Assembly (NCBI GenBank): GCA_010356995.1
Contig: ML996690.1
Span: 871,420-935,419 of the forward strand
Direction: 5' to 3'
From: Trichodelitschia bisporula
Lineage: Eukaryota > Ascomycota > Dothideomycetes > Phaeotrichales > Phaeotrichaceae
DNA length: 64,000 nt
Part shown: positions 1-10,549 of the stretch, one piece after another
Layout: each line of letters begins with the position of its first letter
Position numbering within the stretch: position 1 is the first letter of the stretch
Position numbers and translations under genes: made by a program
Notes under the pieces: generated by a model
The model's database searches: none
Told to the model about the DNA's origin: nothing
What the model saw: the letters and a program-made list of their open reading frames with translations, nothing else

Positions 1-2
1 CC

Positions 3-332
3 GAGGGTCCTGGGGGCCCGCGACTTTCAGCCGATGCCCTAGCTGATTTGCGTGCGTTTACCCACGCACGGGTCGTGCGTGCGCTAACGGTGCCGACTGT
101 GGCGGGTGCGGTGGCGCAGACGGGCGTGTTTGATTACCGTCGGGGCGCTGAGCATTACGGTCCGCCGGTGGGGAGTGTCGAGGTTAAGCTTGTGGATAAG
201 GCGGGACATCGCACTACTGATGAGAAGGCGGAGGGGGAGTTGGTTGTTGTTGGTCCTGCGGTGGCTGGTGGTGAGAGCCGCACGGGTGTGCTTGTGAAAG
301 TGACGAGGGACTTTACGCTTGCGGTTGTATAG
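3..332 (+). CDS. AMP-binding (acyl-CoA synthetase-like) protein, C-terminal part
   Basis: The frame is open from the left edge and ends in a stop at 330-332, so the 5' part of the gene lies outside the window. The visible residues include a VFDYRRG segment, then YGPPVGSVEVKLVD, then GELVVVGPAVAGGE. This is the layout of the C-terminal half of the adenylation domain of long-chain acyl-CoA synthetases and related ANL enzymes, where a G-x-P/L segment is followed by EVKLVD and a GEL-x-V-x-GP motif. The family activates carboxylic acids with ATP and CoA. Substrate and cell location cannot be told from this fragment. It is convergent with the aminotransferase that ends at 459. Confidence 0.6.
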   Translation, partial: EGPGGPRLSADALADLRAFTHARVVRALTVPTVAGAVAQTGVFDYRRGAEHYGPPVGSVEVKLVDKAGHRTTDEKAEGELVVVGPAVAGGESRTGVLVKVTRDFTLAVV

Positions 333-458
333 GGGATGGAAGACGACTTGGGCGGCGGCGGCTGTTTGTAGTTGATTTACGATGATATGTAGCTGCCAAT
401 CTCGTTCATATCCAATCCCCAACTCTTTAAACCAAACCAAATGCAAACCAAAAACTGA

Positions 459-2296
459 CTAACAAAATCCCATCAAACTCACCATGCCCTCCATGCCCTC
501 CAACCCCACCTCATTAGCCCCCGCCGCCTCGTCAAGCAACGCATCAATACCCTCCTTCTCCTTGATCTCCCAAAACGCCGTAACGCCCCCCACCAACCTT
601 TGCGCAACGTCCGCCACAACCTTCTTCTCCAACGCCGCAAAGCACACCCGGACATACCCCCACGCCTCCTCCCGCCCCCTAGCGTCAGGCGCAAACATCC
701 CCCCCGGCGCAACGAGTACCCGCCACGGAGCGTGCGTCCAAAACACCCACAGCGCAAGCCCGAGGTCGGCTAGTTCGAAGGAACCTGAGAGGGGATGTGA
801 TTCCATATCGAGCGCGAGCCAGGCGAACATCCCACCCGAAGGCGGGAGCACGGTGAGCGGGCGGGTGGACGTGAGCGAAGTCCACCCGTCGGCCGTGGGA
901 GCCGCCTGGACGATGGCGGGCGCGGATAGGATAGGTTCGATGATAGCGGCCCGCCTGTCTGCGTACTCGGACTGCAGACCGGAGAGCCAGCGCTCGAAGC
1001 CGTGCACGCCCCACCCACTTGTCCCCTTCGGCAGTGCCGCGGCGAAGCAGGCGCAGCATGGGCAGCCGGGGTAGTGCACTGCTGGATCTGGGGTTGGGGT
1101 GGGTGGGACGTGGGTGCCGTGGTCGGCGCAGGGGCCGACGAGGAGCCGGGCGAGGAGGGCTTGCGAGAGCCCGGAGGGCTGGGTTGTGCTGGTTTCGGTG
1201 ACGCGGAGGAGGCGTTCTATGAGTGCGGGTTGGCCGGTTATCCACCCGAGGCGCGCGCCGGGGAAGGCGGTTTTGGAGAAAGTGTCGAGGCGGAGGACGC
1301 GCCCTTCGGTGTCGAGGGTCAGGTAACTGGGCACGAGGGATTTGAAGAAGGATGTGGATGTGGGGGTGGGGTCGGAGGGGTATTGGAGGTACCAGTAGGG
1401 ATCGTCTTCGGCGATGAGGACGTCGAATTTGCAGCATACGTCGTAGACTTCTTCGCGGCGCCAGGTGGGGGCGAGGACGCCCGTCGGGTTCTGGCCCGTC
1501 GGCACGGTGTACAGGATATGCGGACGCGGCCCCTGCGCAGTGTCCCAGTTTTCGAGCACATCGGTCAGACTCCCCGGCCCGGTGGGGAGTATGCCGTGCT
1601 CGTCCATATTGACAGTGACGACGTTCATCCCCCGCGCCAGGGCCGTCTGCACAGCCGTCATGTACGCCCAGCGCTCGACGAGCAGCGTCGGCCGCTCGGC
1701 CGGGTCATCATGTCCCTTATTCCACTCATTTGCGAACGTGGTGATGATCTTGCTGAACCCATCCGTGCTCCCGAGAGTGGGGAGTATTTCAGCGCCGCCT
1801 GCGTAGGGCGGCGGGTGCAAATGCGCGGTGAGGTGCTTGAGCCAGGCCGCGAGGACGGGGATGCCGGTTGCTTGCCCGTATTGTAGTGCGGTGGTGAGGT
1901 CGAGGGAGAGCGGGTCGGCGGGGAGGGGGAGGGTCTTCGGGATCGAGATGGTGGATGTCGATGTTGGCGTGCTGGGCGCTGGGAAGCGGGTCGCGTGCGC
2001 GGTATGGGCGGCGAGGGCGTCGAAGGGGAAGAGGCTTGCGTTGGGGAGGCCTCGGGGTTGTTAGTAGGGACTCGTGGAGCGGGGCGGGTAAGGCTGAGCT
2101 AGCCGCGAGGCTACTCGTGTGCCACGCTACTGTACGTACCGCCGGCCAGCTGCCCGATGCCGGGGATCTGGAAGTACTTGTAGAAGCGCTTTACGGCTGG
2201 CTGTTGACGCGCCGCCGCCGTGCGACTGAGGTGGTGCGACAGGTCCTGCGGCGGCGAGGCTGAGGCAGCTTGCGGGGAGCGATTGGTTGTTGCCAT
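459..2296 (-). CDS. PLP-dependent class I/II aminotransferase (aromatic / kynurenine aminotransferase type)
   Basis: Two exons, 2296-2140 and 2050-459, give about 582 residues. The intron at 2051-2139 starts GTACGT, has a CTAAC branch site and ends in AG, and it joins GQLAGG to LPNASLFPFD. The N-terminus DLSHHLSRTAAARQQPAVKR followed by FYKYFQIPGIG is typical of fungal Aro8-like enzymes. The PLP lysine lies in DTFSKTAFPGARLGW, and VPTGQNPTG matches the cofactor-site loop. These enzymes move amino groups between aromatic amino acids (or kynurenine or aminoadipate) and 2-oxoacids, normally in the cytosol. One oddity is a Cys- and Pro-rich stretch of about 40 residues (GCPCCACF region, bases about 1012-1140) just before GVHGFERWLSGL. 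It could be an insertion or an in-frame intron left unspliced. The exact substrate is not decided. Confidence 0.85.
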
Positions 2297-3611
2297 TGTG
2301 GAATGGGATGAATGGGAAGGTTCACGATGGCGGGATGCGGGGGCGCAATGGCGACACATAAGGCGGGAGGAGATGGGGTTTTGGGAGTGGTGGACGGGCG
2401 ATAAGGTACGATAAGCCTCGCCAGGGGTGCGGCTAGACTGGCAGGCGGGCGGGACGGGATCTGGGGCGGAGCTTGGTCACTGTGGAGCTTCGTGTGCTGG
2501 CGCTGATTGGAAATCAGCATTCGTTGACGAGTTGAATCGGCCCAGCTGTCCGGAATTTCGTCCGTGAGAGGACCGCCCCGATCACTGTTCCTTGCAGTGG
2601 ATAGCGCTTATCGTGTTGGACTATTTCGGACCGCACCCCGTGCACGCGGACGACTTCATGTCGTGGAATCGGCCCGCATATGACTGGCGATGCCGCTGAC
2701 GATCCCGATGCCGCTCCAGCTTTGCCGACGTCAATCACGAGGCGACGAGGCAATAAGGCGACGAGGCAATAGGGCGACAAGGCAATAAGGCGACAAGGCA
2801 ATAAGGCGTAAAGTATAAGGCATTAAGGCATCAAGCTGAAATGAGGTGGTACCCCGCAATAATGCAGAGTGTCACTGTGCAAGGGAGAGAGCATGAGAGA
2901 GGGGGCGGGGAGATGCAATACCATCCGTAGATTGATAGATTATCAGATAGACACGTGCAGTGACCGGCAATATGAACGGCTGCCTCTTCTTCTCACTCTT
3001 CTCCCTCATCCTCAGCCTTCAACAACCGCCGCATCTACTTCTTCCACCTTTGTCTCGAGGGCTTCAACCGCACAGCCATCAATGGCTCCCCGTCTAGCCA
3101 AGCACCCCACCCCCCGCCACCGACATAGTCCGGAAAGCTGCGGATCAGGCCCGCTCAGGGACACTAAACGATAGCCATTCTCGTCCCCGCTTAAGACGAA
3201 GTCTAAGGGGTTCAGGGAGCGCTAAAAGAGAGTTCTAAGGGATCTGAAGGATCCGAGTCGTCAACGACCGTAAAGTCGGGGCGTGAAACAACCGGCGTTG
3301 CCTAAGGCCGCCACAGTCGTGACTTTTCCTCTCACCAAAGTCTCCGCTCGTTCTTGTCCCAGCCTTCTACGCCTTCCAAGCGACTTGTCAGCTATCTTAG
3401 GTCAGCTGCCCTCCGACCTCCCTCTTGACGCCTTTTCTCCACTTCTATTCCTACGACTACCCATTCTACATTCAAGTACCGAGTATATACATTTCTTCAC
3501 TCCTACAAAGTACTGTGTACTGCCCCTACGCTCGCTGGGCGGGTTCACAGTTCTGTATCGCTCCCCTACCTCCACGAGCTACCACGCACACCCCTCCCCA
3601 GTCCTAGCGCC
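2297..3611. other. Intergenic region between divergent aminotransferase and LCCL gene
   Basis: No convincing gene. It holds a short minisatellite (2742-2805, listed separately) and a pyrimidine-rich stretch from about 2980 to 3610 that is probably promoter and 5' leader of the LCCL gene. Short open frames here lack recognisable protein features. Confidence 0.5.
2742..2805. repeat. 16-bp minisatellite, four copies
   Basis: Four head-to-tail copies of a 16-base unit of the form GCGACRAGGCAATARG lie at 2742-2757, 2758-2773, 2774-2789 and 2790-2805. They differ at one or two bases. Two or so decayed units (GCGTAAAGTATAAG, GCATTAAGGCATCAAG) continue to about 2835. The repeat is in the shared upstream region of two divergent genes. 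Confidence 0.9.
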
Positions 3612-5560
3612 ATGCCGGACGAGCCCTACCACGACGACCCCATCACGAGTCCGCAGAGCTCCGAGGCGACAGTCGCACGCGAAGACGCCCTCTCCTTCCT
3701 GGGAATCGACGACGGCGCAACGGACGAGAGCGGCGGGCCCGATCCGCTTACCCTACATCAGCAGAAGCATTCGTTGCTGCGCTACCTACCTCCCGATGCA
3801 CAGCGCGCATTCAGAGAGACGGCGCAATGGATCAAGGGCCCGCAACCGTCGCGTCCATGGCGCATCACACCCGTCTTTGAGGGTGTGCAGACGGCGCCCA
3901 TCCGCTTGATCGATCATTATGTGCCGCGCAAGCTGCACCGCTTCTGGCTGCTCGTCGGCTTTTACGCCCTGTGGTTGCTGGTGTTTAGCCTGATGCTCTG
4001 GAAGTCGTCATTCGCGTCTGAGATCAAGGGCTACGGGCCGCCAGCGAATATTGGGTGTGAGGCGCGCTTCTGGTAGGGTCGCTCGATCGCTGTTTCGTAC
4101 ATCTCTAACTCTGCAGGTTACGTGGCAACGGCTGTGGGCTTAATGGCGATCTCTGCCGTCCTTTCTCCAATTCAACCTTTGCCTTCCGCTGCCCGGCCAG
4201 CTGCAGCCGCGCCGAGATCATCGAGCCGTACCCCGTCGGCGACCAGAAGATCAACTACCAGTCGCTAGTGGTGGGCGGACCGGAGAGCAACAACGAGAGC
4301 GAGCCGCTATACCGCGGCGATAGTTTCGTGTGCGGCGCCGCCATACATGCTGGATTCTTGAATGATGGCGCGGGCGGGTGCGGCGTCGTGCGGCTCGTCG
4401 GCGAGGGCGCGGACTACAAGTCTAGCAAGGCGCACGGGATCAAGAGCATTGGGTTCGACTCGTACTTCCCGCTTTCGTTTGGCTTCGTCGAGGGCACGGC
4501 GAGCCAGTGCAAGGATCTGCGCTGGCCGATGCTTGTGATGTCGGCGGTTTTTTGTGCGATACTGTCGCTGTTCACCACTTCCCCGGCCGTTTTCTTCGCT
4601 TCCATTTTCACTGGTTTATTCTTCCACGTTGCTCTCGTCTCGGACCCTCCGGCCAATGCCGACTACCGGGCGCTAATCTCCATCGCCACCGGTCGCTTTC
4701 TGCCCGCCGCCTTCTGCATGGCCGTCATGTACCGGCTGGCCGTTCGCCGCACACTCACGGGTCTGACGGCGCAGGTGGAGAAGACAGTGCTGTGGCTGGG
4801 CGCCTGCTGGGTGGGGGCGCTGAACAACTACACCTTCGACAAGATCCCGATCCAGCGCCTGACGCCGCATGACATCCAGCAGCAGCCTGGAGCCATCCCG
4901 GCGCTCATCATCATCGTGTTTTCGCTACTGGCAATCGCGATAGGTCAGGCGTGGGGCCTTCGCATCGAGGGCCGTATGCCGAAGTACCTGGTCATCTACG
5001 GGGGTCTGGTAGGCAGCTTGCTCCTGTTGGTCGCGATCCCGGGGTTCAAGGTCCGCATCCATCACTACATCCTGGGCTTGATATTCCTGCCGGGGACGAG
5101 CATGCAGAACCGGCCCAGCTTGGTGTACCAGGGCCTGCTGGTTGGCTTTTTCATCAATGGCATCGCGCGGTGGGGCTTCGACAGCATCCTGCAGACGTGG
5201 GCGGAGCTGCGCGGCGACGCGCCGCTGGGGAGTCTGCTCCCGCAGATCTTGCCGCCGATTATCCATCAGAATGTGGGGACGGGCCTGCTGCCTAACATCA
5301 CGTTTGAGTGGGAGCACCCGGCGACCGAGCGCGGCTATGATGGGATTTCGATCTTGGTGAATGAGGTGGAGCGGTTTAAGGGATGGGTGGATAGTGGGAT
5401 GCGTAGCTTTACGTGGGTGCGCGAGGAGGGGCATTTGGGCTTGCCGGAGTATTTCCGCTTTGCGTATCTTAAGGGCAGTGATGCGGCGGATTATACGCGC
5501 GCGGGTGTTTGGACGGCTGAGGGCGGGTGGAAGGCTATGATGCCTGGGCCGAGTGGATAG
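3612..5560 (+). CDS. LCCL domain-containing multi-pass membrane protein
   Basis: Two exons, 3612-4072 and 4117-5560, give 634 residues. The 44-nt intron at 4073-4116 has a CTAAC branch site. Splicing rebuilds FWLRGNGCGLNG, then CRPFSNSTFAFRCPASC, which is the signature of an LCCL domain, with later partner cysteines in FVCGAAIHAG and GGCGVV. The protein has an acidic cytosolic-type N-terminus, one membrane segment (FWLLVGFYALWLLVFSLML), the extracellular or lumenal LCCL domain, then many hydrophobic segments, for example LVMSAVFCAILSLF, PALIIIVFSLLAIAIG and LVGSLLLLVAIPG. This is the usual build of fungal LCCL proteins. Their function is not known; LCCL domains in other proteins are thought to bind lipid or polysaccharide. 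ATG 3612 gives the full N-terminus and no better upstream start was seen. Confidence 0.9.
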
Positions 5561-6058
5561 GAGCTTTTATGAGTTGGATGTTGCATGAGATACCGTAGAG
5601 GTGCGCTGGGCGTTCGTTGATATTGTACTCTAACCTGTACCGATGGAGATGGAGTGGGGGTAGACGAGGCTGGGCTGGCGTGTGTTGGATTCCGTGTGTG
5701 TATATTCACAAGGCGCCGGTGGCCGTTCATCTTTCCATGCTCACCGTCCCGGTTCGAGTGCTTACGAATCTCGCGTGACATGGCAGAGCCTTGAATGCGG
5801 AGTGCATGAAGCGCTTCACCTTGTTTCTGAGCTTCCAATCAGTGCCTGTAACCCGCGAGCCAACGTCGATCCGCCACTGCCACTCACACCACAGCCACAC
5901 TTTCCACGCGGACAGGCGACGTCATCACACCACCCACGTTTGTTCGCCATTCAACATAAAACGAAACGCGGCGCCACAGTCCGGGACTCACAATCCTCAC
6001 GTCGACCGTCAACAACTTCGCAAACCAAAGCATCACCAAAGCACCAGAAATCGTAACC
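5561..6058. other. Intergenic and 5' leader region upstream of Pmp3-like gene
   Basis: No gene seen. The part from about 5850 to 6058 is C-rich and A-rich and reads like a fungal 5' leader. There is no ATG between 5900 and 6058, which matters for the start of the next gene. Confidence 0.45.
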
Positions 6059-6709
6059 CTGGATCAAGCGACGTCAACCACCTACCCTCCTCCCTCCCAG
6101 CCAGCGCGGGAATCAACCCGCGACCGGCTGAAGCGCTCCTTTGACGACGCCCGCGCCTACGTCCAAACTGAAGCCAACCGCTTTGACAACAACTGCAGCT
6201 CCACCTACACAACCTACGGGTCCTCAAACGAAGCCATGATTTCCGCAATCCTCCTCGTGCTCATCACCATCTTCCGTGCGTCCCGCCCCCACCCACCCTT
6301 CCCTACATAACCCCCCCAACTAACTAACCCCCCCCTAGTCCCACCCCTCGGCGTCCTCCTCATAGCCGGCTGCTCAACCGACTTCCTCATCAACCTCATC
6401 CTGACCATCCTCGGCTTCTTCCCAGGGCACATTCACGCCTTCTACCTCGAGTACGTGTACTACAGCCGGCTCGACCGGGCTAAGGCCGGGGTTTACGACT
6501 CAGCCCCGGCGCCGTTCGTGTTCTCCGATAGGATTCTGTATCCTCGTGGATCGCGGGGCGTGGAGCCCGTGGGTGGGCCGCAGCAGGGTGTTCCTGTGGC
6601 GGGGGATGCGCATTATGCCACGCAGCCCGAGCCGCCTGTTGGATATGGGACGATTCCGCCGCAGCAGTACCCGGAGCAGCACCCGCAGGGTGTGCCGCCG
6701 TACAAGTAG
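6059..6709 (+). CDS. Pmp3/RCI2-type stress proteolipid with N- and C-terminal extensions; probable CTG start
   Basis: The core reads MISAILLVLITIFLPPLGVL, then AGCSTDFLINLILTILGFFP and GHIHAFYLEYVYYSR. This is the two-helix UPF0057 (Pmp3) family, small plasma-membrane proteins induced by salt and cold. A 63-nt intron at 6276-6338 splits the first helix. The tail is Pro/Gln/Tyr-rich and ends PPQQYPEQHPQGVPPYK. The first in-frame ATG is at 6236, at the start of helix 1. However, the frame upstream is coding-like (RLKRSFDDARAYVQTEANRF, then DNNCSSTYTTYGSSNEA), as in longer Pezizomycotina relatives, and stays open back to a stop at 5957 without any ATG. CTG at 6059 sits in a strong context (A at -3, G at +4) and would give 195 residues; ATG 6236 gives 136. 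The family call is firm and the start is inference. Confidence 0.8.
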
Positions 6710-6927
6710 ATGGCAGGATGAGGGAGGAGTGAGGAAGGCAAATTGAGCGGATGGATTGGCGTTTGGGACCTGTGGTCTGGGAATTGATACCAATTAGGCT
6801 TGATCCTATGACGTACGCTTAATGAGAATGATTTCCTACCCGTTGCCGTATCAGCGCTGGGCGACATGAGCTGCTCCAGAGAACTGTGTTCCAGTGTATC
6901 ATGTAGCCACAAAGAACGTTGTTCAGC

Positions 6928-7045
6928 ACATACGGCCATAGGTCGCTGAGAACACCAGTCCCCGTCTGCTCACTGAAGTTAAACAGCGAACCGGTTGACT
7001 AGTAGTTGCGTGGGTGACCAGCAGCGAATCCCAACTGCTGTATGT
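6928..7045 (+). rRNA. 5S ribosomal RNA (dispersed single gene)
   Basis: The 118-base stretch starts ACATACGGCCATAGG and ends near GCTGTATGT, followed by a T run (7044-7048) that fits a Pol III terminator. It contains CGTCTGCTCACTGAAGTTAA and GTGGGTGACC near the A-box/C-box region, and CAGCGAATCCC near the end. The ends pair (ACATACGGC with GCTGTATGT). Helix II pairs too: GGTCGCTG with CAGCGAACC, one bulge. Helix IV pairs GTTG with CAAC. The sequence differs from the common filamentous-ascomycete 5S at many places, but the paired arms changed together, so it looks functional. Dispersed 5S genes are usual in these fungi. Confidence 0.88.
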
Positions 7046-7048
7046 TTT
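7044..7048 (+). terminator. Pol III terminator of the 5S rRNA gene
   Basis: A run of five T directly after the end of the 5S-like sequence, the standard RNA polymerase III stop signal. Confidence 0.7.
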
Positions 7049-7176
7049 TGACTTTTTGCTCCAGGGCTGTACTAGTGCGCACTTGTCTAGCCGCGTGTTT
7101 TATGCCCTGAAGTGCGCTGCTGCGGGGTGAGGTATGCTTGCTTTTGATATGTGCAGAATTAGCCCGCTCATGGGCA

Positions 7177-7269
7177 ACATGTGAACACTCGTGGGGACGT
7201 ATCAACCCATGAGGACATGTAAACACGTGAGAGCATGTCAACTCGCGGGAGCACGTCAACACTCACAAG
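7177..7269. repeat. Degenerate 18-20 bp tandem repeat, about five copies
   Basis: Five imperfect units of the form RCATGTNAACNCRYGRGRG lie at 7177-7196, 7197-7214, 7215-7232, 7233-7250 and 7251-7269. The repeat fills most of the 316-base gap between the 5S gene and the 3' end of the next minus-strand gene, which otherwise shows nothing. Confidence 0.7.
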
Positions 7270-7361
7270 CAGAGCATCAAACCAACCAACAAAATGCATA
7301 CCGCCCTAACTCTACCATCCCCAAAAAAAAACCGCCTAGCAATACCCCCCTTCAACACCCT

Positions 7362-10231
7362 CTACCCGCGCTCAACCCCAACACCACCTCCCTCCTCATC
7401 CCCACTCTCCCCAACCTCAAAACTAGACGGCGTCGGCACCTCAACCGTACTCCCAGAACTCACCCTCTCATTCCCAATCCCCAGAAAAATCTCCTCATAC
7501 GCCCGCCTCTCATTCGACGACGCCACGCTCGTCACCCTCCCTACCCTGGCAAGATCCTCCTCATATCCCCTCTGCACAGCAGCCTGCGCTTCCGCCACCG
7601 ACGACCCATGCTCCAGCATTTCCAGCGGCCGCTCGTACGCGCCCCTCCCCACTTCCGTCGGGCGCACACGCCGCCCCCGCCGCACGGTGGTCGGCGGCTT
7701 CCCGATCGTGAATCCACTCGTCCACGCCCGGTCTTGTGGGCGCGGCTTCGACTCGCTGGACCCGAAGGGCGACTCGATCGGCGGCGGAAAGGCAGGGAGA
7801 TACAGATACGGCTCGGCGCGCGTGGCCGGGCCGCTAGCACAGCTGACCGACGTGAAACTGTCGGCGCGGGCGTGCGTAGAAAGCCTACTATGCGCTGAAG
7901 CCGCGTCGCTGTCTGTCGGCGGGAGCGGAGCCGAAGCGGGAAGCCCGTACTCGGGAGGCGGGGGTACGTAATGCGGGTAAGCATCCTCAGCATCCGTGTC
8001 GGTCGCAGGCAACGGACTGGAGTCTCGGTCGTAAGACGCTGCGAAGCGCATCAAGGGCTGGATGTCGCTGTCAGCATCTACATCTACGTCGCACTCGGAC
8101 GGGCTGAGGTCGTCGTAGCTGGTGCGAACGGTGGGAGGGCGCGTGGCGGAGTTTTTGGTTATAGTGAGTTTGTCGGGCGGGGGCCGGGTGCAGGAGTCGT
8201 AGGACCCGGAGCTGGTGTGGCGTGTTTTGCGCTTGACGCGGTGGGGAGGGGGCGTTGGTGGGGCGCTGGCGCTGGCGCTTGAGCCGCGGAAGGTGTGGAG
8301 GGAAAGAGGGTGCGGCTTGTGGGGGCTGGGGCTGGGGAGGGGTGTGTAGTCGGGGTGATGGGAGAGGGCGGTATCGGCCTGGGAGGTTAGTCGGGTGCCG
8401 AGATGCAGAGCGGGAGGGAAGCATACACTCTGCTTGCCCCGAGCCTTCTCGGTATTGGGTTCCGAATCACGGCTCGGTAAATCAAGAGCCTCCTTGCTGT
8501 TCCGCCGGGAGAGGTTCTGGTCGGCCCACTTCTTCCACATGCGCGCCTCCCCGACGCTCATTTCAACATTCAACAGCGGGTTTGCACCGTCGGGACTCAT
8601 GCCATGGCTCACAGGCGATGTTTCTGTCATCTCTAGAAAGGAGGATAGGCCGGTTGGCCACTTGGATTCGGACTTCGCGGGGCTCCAGGTCTCGTACTTC
8701 TTTGCGCTGGAGACGTCGTGCCTCTCGGTGGAAGCTTCGTACTTTGATTCGGAAACCTCATACTCCTTGTAACTGGATACTTCAAGCTTGTCGCTGATAC
8801 GTTCGTAACAACTGACACTGGAAGCACGGCGGTACTTCACCGCGCTGGAAGCCTCACACTCTTTCCTGCTGGAAATTTCAATATACGGCGTGGCCACACG
8901 TGGCTTCTGTGTGTGCGGACGAAGGGGCATGTGTTTGCTCCTGTTCTCGAAGTCGCCCCCGGTACCAAAATGCTTCTGGTTGAAATGAGGCTCCTGCATC
9001 ATATTGACGCGCACATCCGGGTCCTTCGGCTTCGTGTACTCGAAGAACATCGTCTTGGGCAGAATCTCCGCTTTATGCACAGCAACGTCCGAATACGTGT
9101 CGTAAAAGCGCTGGTGAGCGATCCGGGCATCCTGCTCCAACTCTGACATGCCCTGCACACGCGGGCTGCCAGAAGAAAGCTCGCGCAGCGGTGACGAACC
9201 AGGGCGCCGCACTGAATCGCGGCCGCTCTTGCGCGCCTTGATAGTGCTGCTCGGGTCCTCGGAGTTCCAACGCCCGTGGCCGCTCGCGTGCGGTCCCGAC
9301 TTTGTCGGCGGCGTCAGCATCGTCGTGTCGATCTTTGGTGCGTGTTGAGCAGGGTAGTTTCCCATGACACCGACGAGATCGCGCATCCTGACGCGGAAAG
9401 CGCGCTCGAAGCGCACTCCTGCCGGGAAGTGCTTGGTGACCGTCACGCTCCAGTAGTCTGCGTGCTTTTCCGCCACCGTAAGATGGGATTGGTACTGGGG
9501 GTACATCGATTGAAGAATCGGCTCTACGAAAGAGAACTCTGGGCGCCCGCGGACATTCTTGCTGGTGAGGCGGTGCGGCTGGGCCTCTACCTCAGCGATG
9601 ACTTGAAGGTGATCCGCCGGCTCGTCCGCGGGGTTCGCGGCATCGGGGTGCGTGAGATAGGCCATGAAGGAGATCTGTACATTGCACATGTCGACTGGGC
9701 CGCTCTCCTGGATGAAACATTCCTGGGTACGCAGGTAGTTGGCCAATGCCATGCGTTTGCTCTTGCCATTTAGCAGCCAGGTCGAAGATCTGCCATTGGC
9801 TTCCTGGCACCACAAAATGTAATCAATCAGGTTTTCGAGCGTGAATTCGAGACGTTTGGATTGTAGCTTGTTCACAAGCTCTTCCATGCGGAGCAGAATC
9901 TCGTAGTTCGGAAGCTGGCCTGAAGGGGTCAGCATAGCAAAATAGCGAAACGCAAGGACTCACTCGGATCAGTCTCTTCTTTGCAAAACTTGGAGATGAG
10001 AGCCTCTTCCGTCAAGCTTTCAAGCGCCCCGTTCATGGCCTTTTGGAGAAACTGGAGTTCTGAAGCCTGCTCCATGTTGAGGCCTTTCCAGGTAGAGACG
10101 ACATCGATGTGAGAAAGAGCATCGTCCCGGGCCCCAGGTTGTTCAAAGGTCCTCAGTTGTGGGCGGAACACATCGACAGCGGATTTCCACGGGACTATGT
10201 GACGCCCACAGACCTCCACGGCGATAGACAT
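7362..10231 (-). CDS. Hypothetical protein, 941 aa, conserved-looking N-terminal part and Ser/Pro-rich disordered tail
   Basis: Two exons, 10231-9964 and 9919-7362, joined across a 44-nt intron (GTGAGT to CAG) that gives ETDPSQLPNYEILL. I do not recognise the family. The first 300 or so residues look folded, with segments such as RLEFTLENLIDYILWCQEAN, CNVQISFMAYLTHP and YWSVTVTKHFPAGVRFERAF. From about residue 330 on it becomes charged, Ser/Glu/Tyr-rich (repeated EVSSYKEYEVS-like and SSAKKYE-like pieces), then Pro/Ser-rich with many possible SP and TP phosphosites. There is no signal peptide and no clear membrane segment. The first ATG at 10231 is used; the frame stays open about 90 bases further upstream without another ATG. 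It lies head-to-tail behind the kinase gene that ends at 10550. Confidence 0.7.
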
Positions 10232-10549
10232 GGCGGCTGCTGAGCTGATGGAGTTCCAAATATATCTCGATAACGACGTAGAAGCAATGTCGCCGTTGTT
10301 GAGGAGCTGGTGTTCCAAAGTGGTTGACAGAAGATGGCACGAAAAGAGACGGCCCTAGCCACCAAAACATATGGCCTACTTGTCAGTAGACGGCGTCCAA
10401 TGGTCCCTGCTAACAATCAAATCGCAGCAGGCAGTACCAATGTCCGGCTTTGCGGCTTCCACGAGTTGGCTTCCAAACGGGTAGGTACTATTGCTGGCCT
10501 CGAGATACGCGCTACCACCCATGCTGCAATAGTGCCCCGGGTAAGTGCT
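10232..10549. other. Short intergenic region between two minus-strand genes
   Basis: 3' flank of the PDH-kinase-type gene and upstream region of the 941-aa gene. Nothing else recognised. Confidence 0.45.
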
